Shown here: piece after piece, positions 42,303 to 51,619 of the stretch | How the letters are laid out: every line of letters starts with the position of its first letter | Position numbering within the stretch: the stretch's first letter is position 1 | Assembly (NCBI GenBank): GCA_000720805.1 | Contig: JODI01000050.1 | Coordinates: 1 to 60,508, forward strand | Direction: 5' to 3' | DNA from: Streptomyces violaceoruber | Lineage (GTDB): Bacteria > Actinomycetota > Actinomycetes > Streptomycetales > Streptomycetaceae | DNA length: 60,508 nucleotides | Translations under genes and position numbers: made by a program | Notes under the pieces: model-generated | Seen by the model: only the letters and a program-made list of their open reading frames with translations | Database searches by the model: none | What the model was told of the DNA's origin: nothing

Positions 42303-43931
42303 TCACCCCTTGCTGACCGCCAGCAGGATCTCCGGCAGCTGCCGTGCCGTCCGAGGCGCCGCCAGCCGCAGGCCGCCCACCGTGATCGCGGCGCCGTAGA
42401 CCGCGCCCACGGGCAGCAGCAGCCAGCTCCACCGGTCGCCGCCGTCGCTGACGTTCAGCCAGATCGTCCCGGCGATGACGGGGGCGCCCAGCAGGGCCGC
42501 CGAGACCATGCCGCCGAGGATGGCCATGAAGGCGAGCCCGGACTGCCCGGGGGCCACGTTCTTGTAGCCCTCCTGCGGGATGGAGTACGGGAAGCGGGCC
42601 GAGGTCCACGCCCCGGTCGCCAGCATCGCCCCGAGCAGCGCGAAGGACAGTCCGAGCACCTCGGGCAGTTTCGGCCAGTCGTCGAGGAGCGCGGTCGTCA
42701 GGACGGTGACGAGGACGGCGTACGGCAGGGTGATCACCAGCAGCGCGAGCGCCCGCGCGCGCAGTTCGACGTACGCGTCCCGGGTCGACGAGATCGTCAT
42801 CGCGACCAGCCAGAACGCGGACGTGTCCTGTCCGAACTGGTTGTACATCTGTACGCCGAGCATCCCGGCGGCGAAGCAGGCGAAGTAGAGGGAGCCGGTG
42901 CCCTGGAGGGCGTTGAAGACGGGCACGATCAGGCCGATGGCGAGGGAGGTCACCCAGGCCGCCTTGGTCTTGGGGTCGCGCCACACGTAGCGCAGGCTGC
43001 GTTCCATGACCGTGCCGGTCCGTCCGGGCGGCAGGAGACGGGACAGGCCCGCCGACTTCCGTTCGCCGCTCCTGGTGTCGGCGGCCTGGAGGGTGGAGCC
43101 GTCGGGCGAGGTCATCAGCCGGGTCAGATGCCGTGACCACAGCGCGATGAGCGCGGCCAGCGCGAGTCCGGTGAGGGCGAGTTGCAGGACGGCGGTGCCG
43201 TACGACCCCTCGCTCGCGGAGTCCGCGGCCCCGATCGCCGACGCGGGCGGCACCCACTTCAGTACGTCGGCGGGTCCGTCGAGCTGGTCCAGGCCGCTCG
43301 TTCCCAGCCGCTGCACGCCGAAGTTCACGACCTGCGCCCCGACCGCGACCACCAGTCCGCTCAGCACCGCGAGGTCCCGGCCCTTGCGGCTGGTCAGCAG
43401 CCGGACGTTGGCGACGGCGACGGCCCGGGCGAGGGCCACGCACATCAGCAGCGCGAGGAGGACACCGATGACGCCGACGACGTACGCCACCGGGCCGTGC
43501 GCGACCGACACGACGGAACCGGCCAGCACGCACACCGTGAACAGGGGTCCGATGCCGACGAGGGAGGCGGCGAGCAGCGCCTTTACCAGGGGCCGGGGCC
43601 GCAGGGGCAGCATGACCAGGCGGGTGGGATCCAGGGTCTCGTCGCCGCCGGGGAAGAACAGCGGCATCACCGCCCAGCCGGCCGCCAGCACCGTCACCAG
43701 CAGGACGGCCAGGGAGGCGGCGTGCGCGTGTCCGCGCAGGGCGATCAGGGCGAGGAGCAGCAGGGCGGAGAAGAGCAGTACGGCGACGGCCGAGCCGATG
43801 TACGCGGCTCGTCGTCCGCCGGACTGCTTGAGTCCGTTCCTGAGCAGCGACAGCTTCAGTCGTACGACGACGGGGGTGATGTCGGCCGCGGGGGTGCTGC
43901 CGTGGGCCCTGGGGGCGCTGTCGGCGCTCAT
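42303..43931 (-). CDS. ABC exporter permease
   Basis: A 542-residue membrane protein with about 12 hydrophobic segments in two halves, separated by a hydrophilic region carrying TVMERSLRYVWRDPKTKAAWV. It resembles type-2 ABC permeases of drug or peptide exporters in actinobacteria. ATG 43931 overlaps the ATPase stop (ATGA), so the two are coupled and form one transporter. The substrate is unknown. The gene is convergent with the alpha/beta-hydrolase gene. Confidence 0.85.
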   Translation of the reverse strand: MSADSAPRAHGSTPAADITPVVVRLKLSLLRNGLKQSGGRRAAYIGSAVAVLLFSALLLLALIALRGHAHAASLAVLLVTVLAAGWAVMPLFFPGGDETLDPTRLVMLPLRPRPLVKALLAASLVGIGPLFTVCVLAGSVVSVAHGPVAYVVGVIGVLLALLMCVALARAVAVANVRLLTSRKGRDLAVLSGLVVAVGAQVVNFGVQRLGTSGLDQLDGPADVLKWVPPASAIGAADSASEGSYGTAVLQLALTGLALAALIALWSRHLTRLMTSPDGSTLQAADTRSGERKSAGLSRLLPPGRTGTVMERSLRYVWRDPKTKAAWVTSLAIGLIVPVFNALQGTGSLYFACFAAGMLGVQMYNQFGQDTSAFWLVAMTISSTRDAYVELRARALALLVITLPYAVLVTVLTTALLDDWPKLPEVLGLSFALLGAMLATGAWTSARFPYSIPQEGYKNVAPGQSGLAFMAILGGMVSAALLGAPVIAGTIWLNVSDGGDRWSWLLLPVGAVYGAAITVGGLRLAAPRTARQLPEILLAVSKG

Positions 43932-44722
43932 CGGGCCGCTCCGCCGCCCAGCCAGTCCAGGTGGGACCCGGTGTCCCGGCTGTGCGCGCCGACGAGTTCG
44001 AGGAACGCCCGCTGCAGGGAGGGGGCGTCGCCGCGCACCTCGGCGAGGGTGCCCTGGGCGCGGATGCGGCCGGCGGCCATGACGGCCACCCAGTCGCACA
44101 GCGACTCGACGAGCTCCATCACGTGGGAGGAGAAGACGACGGTGGCGCCGGAGGCGGTGTACCGCTCCAGTACCCCGCGGATGGTCTGGGCCGACACCGG
44201 GTCGACGCCCTCGAACGGCTCGTCGAGGAAGAGCACTTCGGGGTTGTGGAGGAGGGCGGTGGCGAGCCCGATCTTCTTGCGCATGCCGGTCGAGTAGTCG
44301 ACGACGAGTTTGTGCTGGGCCCCGGCCAGATCAAGGACGTCGAGGAGCTGGGTGGCCCGCTTGTCGACCTCGGCGCCGGGCAGTCCGCGCAACCGGCCGG
44401 AGTAGGTGAGCAGTTCACGCCCGGACAGCCGTTCGAACAGGCGCAGGCCCTCGGGCAGTACTCCGATCCGTGCCTTCACCTCGACCGGGTCACGCCACAC
44501 GTCGTGCCCGACGACCTCGACGGATCCCTGGTCCGGTCGGAGCAGCCCGGTCACCATCGACAGTGTGGTGGTCTTCCCCGCCCCGTTCGGCCCGACCAGC
44601 CCTATGAACTTCCCCGCGGGCAGGTCCAGGTCGATCCCCGCCACGGCGACCTGCTGCCCGAACCGCTTCCAGAGCCCCCGCACCCGTACGGCGGCCGAAC
44701 CCGTCACTGCTCCCGACGTCAT
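43928..44722 (-). CDS. ABC exporter ATPase
   Basis: A 264-residue nucleotide-binding subunit. Walker A is GPNGAGKTTT, the signature motif is degenerate (YSTGMRKKIGLATALLHNP), Walker B is VLFLDEPFEGVDP, and the switch His is in FSSHVMELVE. The YSTGM signature and lack of long extensions are typical of CcmA/DrrA-like exporter ATPases. It powers the permease encoded immediately downstream. Confidence 0.93.
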   Translation of the reverse strand: MTSGAVTGSAAVRVRGLWKRFGQQVAVAGIDLDLPAGKFIGLVGPNGAGKTTTLSMVTGLLRPDQGSVEVVGHDVWRDPVEVKARIGVLPEGLRLFERLSGRELLTYSGRLRGLPGAEVDKRATQLLDVLDLAGAQHKLVVDYSTGMRKKIGLATALLHNPEVLFLDEPFEGVDPVSAQTIRGVLERYTASGATVVFSSHVMELVESLCDWVAVMAAGRIRAQGTLAEVRGDAPSLQRAFLELVGAHSRDTGSHLDWLGGGAAR

Positions 44723-44764
44723 GCCAGAACACTACGGTCAGGGAGCGTGCCGCTCGGGGGCAGG

Positions 44765-45418
44765 TCAGCGATCCCGCCCGCACGCGTAGGTGAGCGGCGA
44801 GATCAGCTCCTCCACGTCCGGCAGCCACCGGTTCGCCGACGTCGGCCGGCGGGCCCACTGCACGGCGCCCGAGGACCCGAACCGGGTCGGAGGCCCGGCG
44901 ACGTAGGAGCCCTCGCCCAGCGCGACCAGGTCGAGCGACGAGGGCGACCAGCCGAGCTTGCGCACCAGTTCCGGTACCTTCACCGACGCGCCCGGCAGCA
45001 CGAAGAACTGCATGCGCCGGTCCGGCGTCGACGTCACCGGGCCGAGCGTCAGTTCCATCCGTTCCATCCGGGCCAGCGCGAGGAACCCGGCGGTCTCCGG
45101 CACGCAGATCGCGTCGAACGTCCGGCCCGTCGGCAGCAGGATCGACGCCGTCGGCTGCTTCTGCCACATCCGGCGCGCGACGGTCGCACTGCCGGTCGCC
45201 TGCGTCGCCCAGTCCGCGCGCGCGGGGTGCGCGCCGGGGGCGGCGCACGCGGGGTCGCCGCACGAGCAGCGCTGCACCCCGTCGACGGCTTCCAGCCAGG
45301 TCCCGGGGAAGACGTCCCAGTGGCGTTCCTCGGCGTAGCGTACGGCTGTGTCCAGCAGCGATTCCCCGCGCTGCGTCGGAATCTGAACGGCTTCGGTGCC
45401 CGCGATCGTCTCTTCCAC
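44765..45418 (-). CDS. Bifunctional DNA primase/polymerase (prim-pol) domain protein
   Basis: A 217-residue stand-alone prim-pol N-terminal domain protein. The start reads EETIAGTEAVQIPTQRGESLLDTAVRYAEERHWDVFPGTWLE. A Cys pair (RCSCGDPACAAPGAHPAR) may bind zinc and precedes WQKQPTASILLPTG. There is no helicase domain, so it is not a phage-type replicase; the function in Streptomyces is unknown. I chose GTG 45418; a GTG at 45442 would add eight residues without a better ribosome site. It belongs to the conserved chromosomal backbone rather than to a mobile element. Confidence 0.8.
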   Translation of the reverse strand: MEETIAGTEAVQIPTQRGESLLDTAVRYAEERHWDVFPGTWLEAVDGVQRCSCGDPACAAPGAHPARADWATQATGSATVARRMWQKQPTASILLPTGRTFDAICVPETAGFLALARMERMELTLGPVTSTPDRRMQFFVLPGASVKVPELVRKLGWSPSSLDLVALGEGSYVAGPPTRFGSSGAVQWARRPTSANRWLPDVEELISPLTYACGRDR

Positions 45419-45490
45419 GCTCCACTCAACTCCCGCGCCCACCTGGAGTTACGGCTGCCCGCCCGTCTCCCACCACCACCCTTGCGGAGA

Positions 45491-45505
45491 AGGCCCTTCG
45501 GGCCT
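45491..45505. other. Short hairpin in the prim-pol/regulator gap
   Basis: AGGCCC-TTC-GGGCCT is a 6-bp perfect stem, extended weakly by GAAGG/CCTTC. It lies in the 400-bp divergent region (45419-45816), where no gene is supported. Confidence 0.5.
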
Positions 45506-45646
45506 GCACCTTCCCTTGTGCGCGGGGGAGGAGCATCGATTCCGCACTTGGGGCGCATGGATGCATGTGTGGGGGCGCGCAGGAGGGACCGGGGCGTGGG
45601 GTGGGTAGCCAGGTACGGGGGCGGCAAGCACCTTTACCCCGGCAAT

Positions 45647-45673
45647 CCTCGCATGTCTCGCATGCCTCGCATT
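45647..45673. repeat. Three 9-bp tandem repeats
   Basis: CCTCGCATG, TCTCGCATG and CCTCGCATT follow each other in the promoter region of the TPR regulator. They could be a binding array or simple slippage. Confidence 0.7.
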
Positions 45674-45816
45674 TTCGCCGTGTTCGCGGGGCATTGATCT
45701 TCACGGCCGGATCTTTTCGTTCCTGACGACTTCAGCCTGAGGAGTTCAGGAAGTCCGTCCGTGGAAGACCGTCAACTCGGTGCGTGGGCAGGCACCGCAG
45801 CCACAGGGGGTACGCC

Positions 45817-47202
45817 ATGGCCGCAAGGCCTCTCGTCGCGCGGCAGCCGAACGAACGGCTGCAGGCGCTCATCCAGGAAGCGGGCTGCTCGAACGCCGGG
45901 CTCGCCCGCCGGGTCAACATGTGCGGCGCCGAGCACGGTCTCGACCTGCGGTACGACAAGACGTCCGTGGCCCGTTGGCTGCGCGGACAGCAGCCACGCG
46001 GACGCGCTCCGGCGATCATCGCGGAGGCACTCGGCCGCAAACTCGGCCGGACGGTCACGATCGACGAGATCGGGATGGCCAACGGCAAGAACCTCGCGTC
46101 GGGCGTGGGGCTGCAGTTCTCGCCGACGGTCCTGGGGGCCATCGAGCAGGTGTGTGAGCTGTGGCGCAGTGACGTGGGCCGCCGGGACTTCCTGTCCGGT
46201 TCGTCCGTCGCCGCGTCCGCGCTGGTCGAGCCCAGCCGTGACTGGCTGATCTCCTCGCCCGACGCGCAGGTCGCGCGCTCGGCCGGACCCCGGGTGGGGC
46301 AGTCCGACGTGGCGGCGGTCAAGGCGATGACGCAGGCCCTGGTCGACCTGGACCACCAGCACGGCAGCGGGCATGTGCGGCCCGTCGTCGTGCACTACCT
46401 CAACAGCGTGGTGTCCGGGCTGCTGGCGGGCTCCTACCGGGAGGCGGTCGGCCGTGAACTGTTCGCGGCGGTGGCCCGACTCACCGAGCTCGCGGGCTAC
46501 ATGGCTGTCGACACCGGCCAACCGGGTCTGGCCCAGCGGTACTACATCCAGGCGCTGCGGCTCGCTCAGGCGGCGGGCGACCGCGGTTACGGCGGTTACG
46601 TCCTCGCCGCGTCCATGAGCCACCTCGCCGCGCAGCTCGGGAACCCGCGGGAGATCGCGCAGTTGGCGCGCGCGGCGCAGGAGGGGGCGCGTGGGCGCGT
46701 GACCCAGCGTGCGGAGGCGATGTTCCACGCGGCGGAGGCGCGGGGGCACGCGTTGCTGGGCGACGCGCGGTCGGCCCAGACGGCCGCCGGCCGTGCCGTC
46801 CACGCGCTGGAGCAGGCCGACCCGTCCACCGGGGACGACCCGGCGTGGATCGCGCACTTCGACGAGGCCTACCTGGCCGACGAGTTGGCGCACTGCCACC
46901 GGGACCTGGGACAGGCCGACGCGGCGGCGCGGTGCGCGCGGGAGTCCCTGGACGCCCACCCCGAGTCGCGGGCCCGCCGCCGGGCCATCGGCTACGTCCT
47001 GCTCGCCACCGCGCAGGTGCAGCAGCGCGAGGTGGAGCAGGCCTGCAACACCGGTCTGAAGGCGGTGGAGTTGCTGGAGACCCTCCGCTCCAACCGGGGC
47101 GCCGAGTACCTGGAGGACTTCCAGCAGCGGCTGGAGCCGTTCCGGGACGAACCCGTGGTAAGGGAGTTCGGGGCGCGTCTGGATCTGCCGGTGGCAGCGT
47201 GA
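45817..47202 (+). CDS. Helix-turn-helix and TPR regulator
   Basis: A 461-residue cytoplasmic regulator. The N-terminal region (about 8-80, NERLQALIQEAGCSNAGLARRVNMCGAEHGLDLRYDKTSVARWLRGQQPRGRAPAIIAEALGRKLGR) is an XRE-like DNA-binding domain. A segment RRDFLSGSSVAASALVEPSRDWLI follows. The C-terminal two thirds are TPR-like helices (GQPGLAQRYYIQALRLAQAAGD, RAVHALEQADP, CNTGLKAVELLETL). This architecture is widespread in Streptomyces; NsdA-type negative regulators of development are one example, but I cannot assign orthology. ATG 45817 has AGGGGG upstream. Confidence 0.82.
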   Translation: MAARPLVARQPNERLQALIQEAGCSNAGLARRVNMCGAEHGLDLRYDKTSVARWLRGQQPRGRAPAIIAEALGRKLGRTVTIDEIGMANGKNLASGVGLQFSPTVLGAIEQVCELWRSDVGRRDFLSGSSVAASALVEPSRDWLISSPDAQVARSAGPRVGQSDVAAVKAMTQALVDLDHQHGSGHVRPVVVHYLNSVVSGLLAGSYREAVGRELFAAVARLTELAGYMAVDTGQPGLAQRYYIQALRLAQAAGDRGYGGYVLAASMSHLAAQLGNPREIAQLARAAQEGARGRVTQRAEAMFHAAEARGHALLGDARSAQTAAGRAVHALEQADPSTGDDPAWIAHFDEAYLADELAHCHRDLGQADAAARCARESLDAHPESRARRRAIGYVLLATAQVQQREVEQACNTGLKAVELLETLRSNRGAEYLEDFQQRLEPFRDEPVVREFGARLDLPVAA

Positions 47203-47278
47203 AACCCGCTGCCACGAGGGCGTGAAGGACGGGAAGCGACGGCGCGAGGGCGACAAGGGAGCCATACACAGCGAATGG

Positions 47279-47302
47279 GGGCGCGGTTGTGTCACCGCGC
47301 CC
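47279..47302. terminator. Terminator hairpin after the TPR regulator
   Basis: GGGCGCGGT (47279-47287) pairs perfectly with ACCGCGCCC (47294-47302) around a TGTGTC loop, about 75 bases after the stop. Confidence 0.8.
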
Positions 47303-47436
47303 GCCGGATCGGCTGGTGGATCTGTTACGGCGGTCACAGGGACGCAGGTCAGGGCTCGAGCTGCGTAGCACCTGCCTCTGGGGACCCGGTAGCGTGAGCC
47401 GACGATTCCGAAGGTCCCCCATTCGTAGGAGTCCCG

Positions 47437-49563
47437 GTGACGCAGAGTGGACAGGGCGAGGAGCCCTCGGCGCGCGAAGCGCGCGAAGGCATCGTGCTGC
47501 CCTCCGACGGCGGGGAACCCCTGCTGCCGGGCATGACAGGCGGATACGGCCGCCCGAACGGCCCCATCCCTCCGGCACCCGGCACGTCGTACGGCGAGCC
47601 GAGCGGTGGCCCGTACGACCAGGGCCAGGGCAACGGTCAGGGCCAGGGCTCGGCACACGGTCAGGCGCCCGGTTCGGCGCAGGACCAGGCGCAGGGTCCG
47701 GCGTACGGCCAGGGGGCCGGTTCGGCGTACGGCGAGGGTTCCGGTCCGGCGTACGGACAGGGGTCGGGAGCGTCGTACGGCCAGACCTCGGGATCGGCCT
47801 ACGGACAGCCGCACGGTCAGACGCCGGGGCAGGACTCCGGGGCGGGCGCGGTGCCGGCCGGCGGGCAGGCCTGGGGCACGCCGTGGGGGCCGGGCCAGCC
47901 GCAGGCACCGGCTCCGCAGCCGGGGCAGGGCTGGCCGACTCCGGCCGACCAGTCCTGGGGCGGCCCCGACGCCGGCCAGGCGCAGCCTTCCGCCGCCTGG
48001 GGGGCGACCCCGGAGGCGGCGTCGCGGTCCCTGCCACCGGAGGGCGGGCAGACGCCCGCCTACGGTGCTGACCCGGGTGCCTACGGGCCCTCGGGTGCGG
48101 GCGCCTCGCCGCAGTCCACGCGGCACAGCGATGATCCGCCCACCTCCTACTACCTGCCGCCCGTCGGCCAGGGCAGCCCCCCGGACGCCTCCTCGCAGTC
48201 GGCCGGCGGAGGGTACGGCTCGGGCGCTGCCGCAGGCTCCCCGCTGCCGCCCGCCGACGCGTACGGCGCTCCCGGCCCCGGTGCGCCCCTGCCCCCGGAG
48301 AACTCCGGCTCCGCGCAGGCGCCCGTCCGCTACAACGCCCCCGCCGGCTCGCCGCTGCCTCCCGCCGACGCGTACGGCACCCCCGGCGGAGCTCCGCTGC
48401 CGCCCGCCGACGACGGGGCCACCCAGTACGTTCCGCGCACCGCCGGGGCCGACGAGGGGGCGACGCAGTACCTGCCGCCGGTCGGTCCCGGGGCGCTGCC
48501 GCCCGAGACGGGCGCCGAGTCGCCCGCCGAGGCGACCCAGTTCCTCGGCCGTTCCCCGCAGGGCGCCCCCTCCCGGCCGGGCGCCGGACCGCTCCCGCCC
48601 GCCACCGGTCCCGACGCCGAGCCCACGCAGTACATCGCGCCCGTGCCCGGACAGCAGCCCCCCGGGGCGCCCTACGGCGGACCGCAGGGCGCGGACCGGC
48701 AGCCGCCGGCCGAGTTCGACAACCTCTTCCGCGGCGGCCCGGGCGCCGAGCCCGGCCCGGCCGCGGCGACCCAGCAACTGCCGCTTCTCCAGCAGCCCCA
48801 CGCCGCCCCCGGCGCCCAGCCGCCGTACGGACAGTCCGCGCAGCCGTCGTACGCCCCGCCCGGTGCGGGCGGCGGGCAGCACGGTGCGTACGACGGCGGG
48901 GACGGTGGTCACGGCGGCGGCCGGGGCGGCCGTAGCCGGTCGCGGGTGCCCGTGATCGCCGCCGTCGGTATCGGTATCGCCGTCCTCGGCATCGGCGCGG
49001 GCGCGCTGCTCGCCGGCGGGGGCGGCGACGACAAGGGTGACGCCAAGAACCAGCCGGTCTCCGCGACGGCCCCCGCGACCGACGGCTCCGCCTCGCCGTC
49101 CGCCGATCCGGCCGAGCAGCAGGCCGTCGCCCTGGACAAGCTGCTCGCGGACAGCGGCAGCAGCCGGACCACCGTGATCAACTCGGTGGAATCCGTGAAG
49201 TCCTGCAAGAACCTGGGGCAGGCGGCCAAGGATCTGCGGGGCGCCGCCCAGCAGCGCACCGGTCTGGTGACCCGGCTGTCCACACTCTCGGTCGACAAGC
49301 TGCCCGACAACGCGGCGCTGACCGACGCCCTCACCAAGGCCTGGCAGGCGTCCGCGTCGGCGGACAACCATTACGCGGCCTGGGCGGACCAGGCGGCAGG
49401 CAAGAAGGGCTGCAAGAAGGGCCAGGCCCGCACCACCGGCCAGACCCTGGCCGGCAACCAGGCGAGCGGCACCGCCAGCAAGGAGAAGGTCAAGGCGGCC
49501 AGGCTGTGGAACGCGATCGCGCGCACCTACGGCCTGACCCAGCGCCAGCCGACCCAGCTGTGA
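47437..49563 (+). CDS. Low-complexity single-pass membrane protein with TQ motifs
   Basis: A 708-residue protein. Residues 1-500 are cytoplasmic and very low in complexity: Gly/Gln/Tyr/Ser repeats such as GSAYGQGSGPAYGQ, then Pro-rich SPLPPADAYG and APLPPADD units. At least four copies of a TQ(Y/F) motif occur (ATQYVP, ATQYLP, ATQFLG, PTQYIA). A single membrane helix lies at about 503-528 (VIAAVGIGIAVLGIGAGALLAGG). The C-terminal 180 residues are extracytoplasmic, helical and contain two cysteines. No enzyme domain is visible. The TQ motifs recall Ser/Thr kinase substrates of Streptomyces. GTG 47437 has GTAGGAG upstream. Confidence 0.8.
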   Translation: MTQSGQGEEPSAREAREGIVLPSDGGEPLLPGMTGGYGRPNGPIPPAPGTSYGEPSGGPYDQGQGNGQGQGSAHGQAPGSAQDQAQGPAYGQGAGSAYGEGSGPAYGQGSGASYGQTSGSAYGQPHGQTPGQDSGAGAVPAGGQAWGTPWGPGQPQAPAPQPGQGWPTPADQSWGGPDAGQAQPSAAWGATPEAASRSLPPEGGQTPAYGADPGAYGPSGAGASPQSTRHSDDPPTSYYLPPVGQGSPPDASSQSAGGGYGSGAAAGSPLPPADAYGAPGPGAPLPPENSGSAQAPVRYNAPAGSPLPPADAYGTPGGAPLPPADDGATQYVPRTAGADEGATQYLPPVGPGALPPETGAESPAEATQFLGRSPQGAPSRPGAGPLPPATGPDAEPTQYIAPVPGQQPPGAPYGGPQGADRQPPAEFDNLFRGGPGAEPGPAAATQQLPLLQQPHAAPGAQPPYGQSAQPSYAPPGAGGGQHGAYDGGDGGHGGGRGGRSRSRVPVIAAVGIGIAVLGIGAGALLAGGGGDDKGDAKNQPVSATAPATDGSASPSADPAEQQAVALDKLLADSGSSRTTVINSVESVKSCKNLGQAAKDLRGAAQQRTGLVTRLSTLSVDKLPDNAALTDALTKAWQASASADNHYAAWADQAAGKKGCKKGQARTTGQTLAGNQASGTASKEKVKAARLWNAIARTYGLTQRQPTQL

Positions 49564-49579
49564 CCCGGATCCGCACCGA

Positions 49580-49630
49580 CTGAGGGGTCCGGGCCTGCCG
49601 GCCGGTTCCCCCGGCCCGGTGGTCCCTCAG
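49580..49630. terminator. Bidirectional terminator overlapping a stop codon
   Basis: CTGAGGG (49580-49586) pairs with CCCTCAG (49624-49630), and inside it CCGGGCC (49589-49595) pairs with GGCCCGG (49613-49619). It lies between convergent genes, and its right arm includes the stop of the solute-binding protein. Confidence 0.8.
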
Positions 49631-50928
49631 CCCAGGTCGGAGTTCTCCAGCGTGTCGGTGACGTCGGTGAAGCCCTTCCTGGCCAGCACCAGCCGGCCCT
49701 GCCGGACGACCTGCAGGGACACCTCGGTGTTGGCCAGGCGCGGGAAGCCGACGGAGGCGAGCGGGCCCTGGAAGTTCCACTGCAGGGTCGGCGTCAGCCC
49801 GCCCGTGGTGACCTTCGCCCCGTCGTCCAGGGCTCCCCGTACGGCGTCGGCGGTGACGTCGCCGTCGAGCGACTCGACGATCCGTCGGAAGACGGTGTAC
49901 GCGATCCAGGTGGTCTGCACACCGGTGTCGGCGGCGTCGATGCGGTTGTCGCCGAAGGCCTCCGTGCTGATGACCTTCTTCATCGGGTTCCAGCGCGGGT
50001 CGCTCTCCACCGGGTACCAGCCGGTGATGTACGAGCCCTCGTACGGCCCGGACTTCCCGCCGGAGGCGTTGATCTCGGTCTGGTCGACGTTGCCGAGCAC
50101 CATGGCGGTCCGCACGGCCGGGTAGTCCTCGCGGGCGCGCCGGAAGGAGTCCATGAAGGTGCTGGTGCGCCCGCCGAGCGCGGGCACCACGCAGCCCTGC
50201 TTCGCCGTGTCGGCCGTCGTCTCGGTGAGCGCCTGGCCGGCCTTGCCGGAGTACTCGGTGGCCTCCTCCGGTGCCCGCACGTCCTTGGCGGCCGGGTGCC
50301 GGCCGGCGGTGAGCCCGGAGTTGAGCAGAGGGGGCAGTTCGTCGCCGGCGATGGTGTCGGGCCGGACCAGTGCGACGGGCCCGCAGCCGCTGAGCGCCCG
50401 GCCGAGACCGGCCAGGAGAGTGGCCTGGCCGCCGTTGACGGGGTAGGACAGCGGGCTGGTGAACTCGGCGCCGGTGACGCCGTAGCCGCCTATGTACGGG
50501 ATTCCGGCGCCCTCCAGGGGCGGCAGGAAGGAGTCGGCGTACTGGCTGTAGGAGCCGAGGACCGCGACGACGCCCTCGTCGACCGCGCGCTCGGCGCACT
50601 TCGCGGCGGCCACGCTGTCGTTGTGGTCGTTGCAGGTCAGGACGGTGAGCTTGTGGCCGTTGATGCCGCCCCTGGAGTTGACCCAGCGGGCGTAGGCCTT
50701 GGCGAAGGCGGGCATGCCGGGCTTGTTCGTCGCGTCGGTGTTCTCCGGGGCCCAGGTCATGACCTTGATCGGGTCGTCCCCGGAGCCCCCCGTGGTACCG
50801 GGGACGACCCCGCAACCGGTGGTGAGGGACGCACCCGCCACCAGTGCCGCCGCCGAGACGGCGGCCGCTCTGACGGGCCGGGTGAACGTGGGGAGGAAGG
50901 TGCTGCGGGTGCGTCGCCTGCCGGTCAT
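49627..50928 (-). CDS. Periplasmic-type solute-binding lipoprotein (branched-chain amino acid ABC family)
   Basis: A 433-residue exported binding protein. The N-terminus has twin and clustered arginines, a hydrophobic stretch and a lipobox-like LTTGC with Cys39. The mature part follows the peripla_BP_6 plan: IKVMTWAPENTDATNKPGMPAFAKAYARWVNSRGGINGHKLTVLTCND, VVAVLGSYSQYADSFLPPLEGAGIPYIGG and NVDQTEINASGG. No permease or ATPase genes are adjacent, so it may be an orphan sensor or use a distant transporter. ATG 50928 was chosen as the start of the signal peptide; an in-frame GTG 18 bases upstream is possible. Confidence 0.85.
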   Translation of the reverse strand: MTGRRRTRSTFLPTFTRPVRAAAVSAAALVAGASLTTGCGVVPGTTGGSGDDPIKVMTWAPENTDATNKPGMPAFAKAYARWVNSRGGINGHKLTVLTCNDHNDSVAAAKCAERAVDEGVVAVLGSYSQYADSFLPPLEGAGIPYIGGYGVTGAEFTSPLSYPVNGGQATLLAGLGRALSGCGPVALVRPDTIAGDELPPLLNSGLTAGRHPAAKDVRAPEEATEYSGKAGQALTETTADTAKQGCVVPALGGRTSTFMDSFRRAREDYPAVRTAMVLGNVDQTEINASGGKSGPYEGSYITGWYPVESDPRWNPMKKVISTEAFGDNRIDAADTGVQTTWIAYTVFRRIVESLDGDVTADAVRGALDDGAKVTTGGLTPTLQWNFQGPLASVGFPRLANTEVSLQVVRQGRLVLARKGFTDVTDTLENSDLG

Positions 50929-51045
50929 GGGCGTACACGCTTCCGCCACATCACCAACCCGGGTGTGACTATGGGTTGGCTGCAGGTGACGTAAGGGTGA
51001 ACAGAGGGGGTGGTGAGCCCTCCGGGAAAAGGGAACGTACGATCG

Positions 51046-51546
51046 ATGACCGTGCAAGGTTCGGAGAACTCTTCCCGTCGCGGCAGTCGCTCGGCCACCA
51101 TGGGCGGCATGCCACAGAACGACATGCCCTGGTGGCGCTGGCGCAGCAATGTGCGCTCGGCGCTGCACATGCTCTCCGACCCGGTGTTCCAGCGGGATGT
51201 CTGGCTGGCGGGCGCCGAGGGGTACGGCGACGTCACCGACGCCGTGTACCGCCTCGTCGAGGACACCTGGCTGGACAACTGGTCCGCCGAGAAGTACGTC
51301 GGCACGATCTTCCGGGACTCCCAGGAGGCGGCGCTCGTCGACACCGCCGTCCTGCGGGTGCTGCGGATCATGCATCAGGTCGGGCCCGACGCCCCGGTCT
51401 CGGCGTACGTCGACCACCCCGGCTGGCCGGAGGCGGTGCGGGCGGCGCGGGACGCGCACGTGCGGATGGCGGCGGCCGACGGCGACGACCCGGACGCCGC
51501 GCCGCGCACCCTCGAAGTGCTGCGGATCATGACGCGCACCGCGTAG
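51046..51546 (+). CDS. SCO4402-family protein of unknown function
   Basis: A protein of about 166 residues, strongly conserved in streptomycetes directly upstream of purU. The core reads MPWWRWRSNVRSALHMLSDPVFQRDVWLAGAEGYGDVTDAVYRLVEDTWLDNWSAEKYVGTIFRDSQEAALVD, followed by RIMHQVGPDAPVSAYVDHPGWPEAVRAARDAH. It is soluble and has no motif I can link to an activity. The start is uncertain: ATG 51046 follows AAAGGGAA by a longish spacer, and ATG 51100 would remove 18 variable residues. Confidence 0.82.
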   Translation: MTVQGSENSSRRGSRSATMGGMPQNDMPWWRWRSNVRSALHMLSDPVFQRDVWLAGAEGYGDVTDAVYRLVEDTWLDNWSAEKYVGTIFRDSQEAALVDTAVLRVLRIMHQVGPDAPVSAYVDHPGWPEAVRAARDAHVRMAAADGDDPDAAPRTLEVLRIMTRTA

Positions 51547-51619
51547 GGGACGGACGCACGCGGTCTGCGGAGCGAGACGGCGGGACGCCCCGATCCCCCG
51601 ATATGGGACCCTGGGCCGC

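Noticed and set aside
45449..45704. Small minus-strand frames in the 45.4-45.7 kb intergenic region
   Set aside because: Arg/His/Pro-rich products without ribosome sites, overlapping each other in different frames. The region is better explained as divergent promoters.
45772..49371. A very long minus-strand open frame (about 1,200 codons) opposite the TPR regulator and the Pro-rich protein
   Set aside because: It spans two real plus-strand genes plus their terminator, has Arg/Gly/Leu-rich shadow composition and no domain. It is an antisense frame produced by GC-biased codons.
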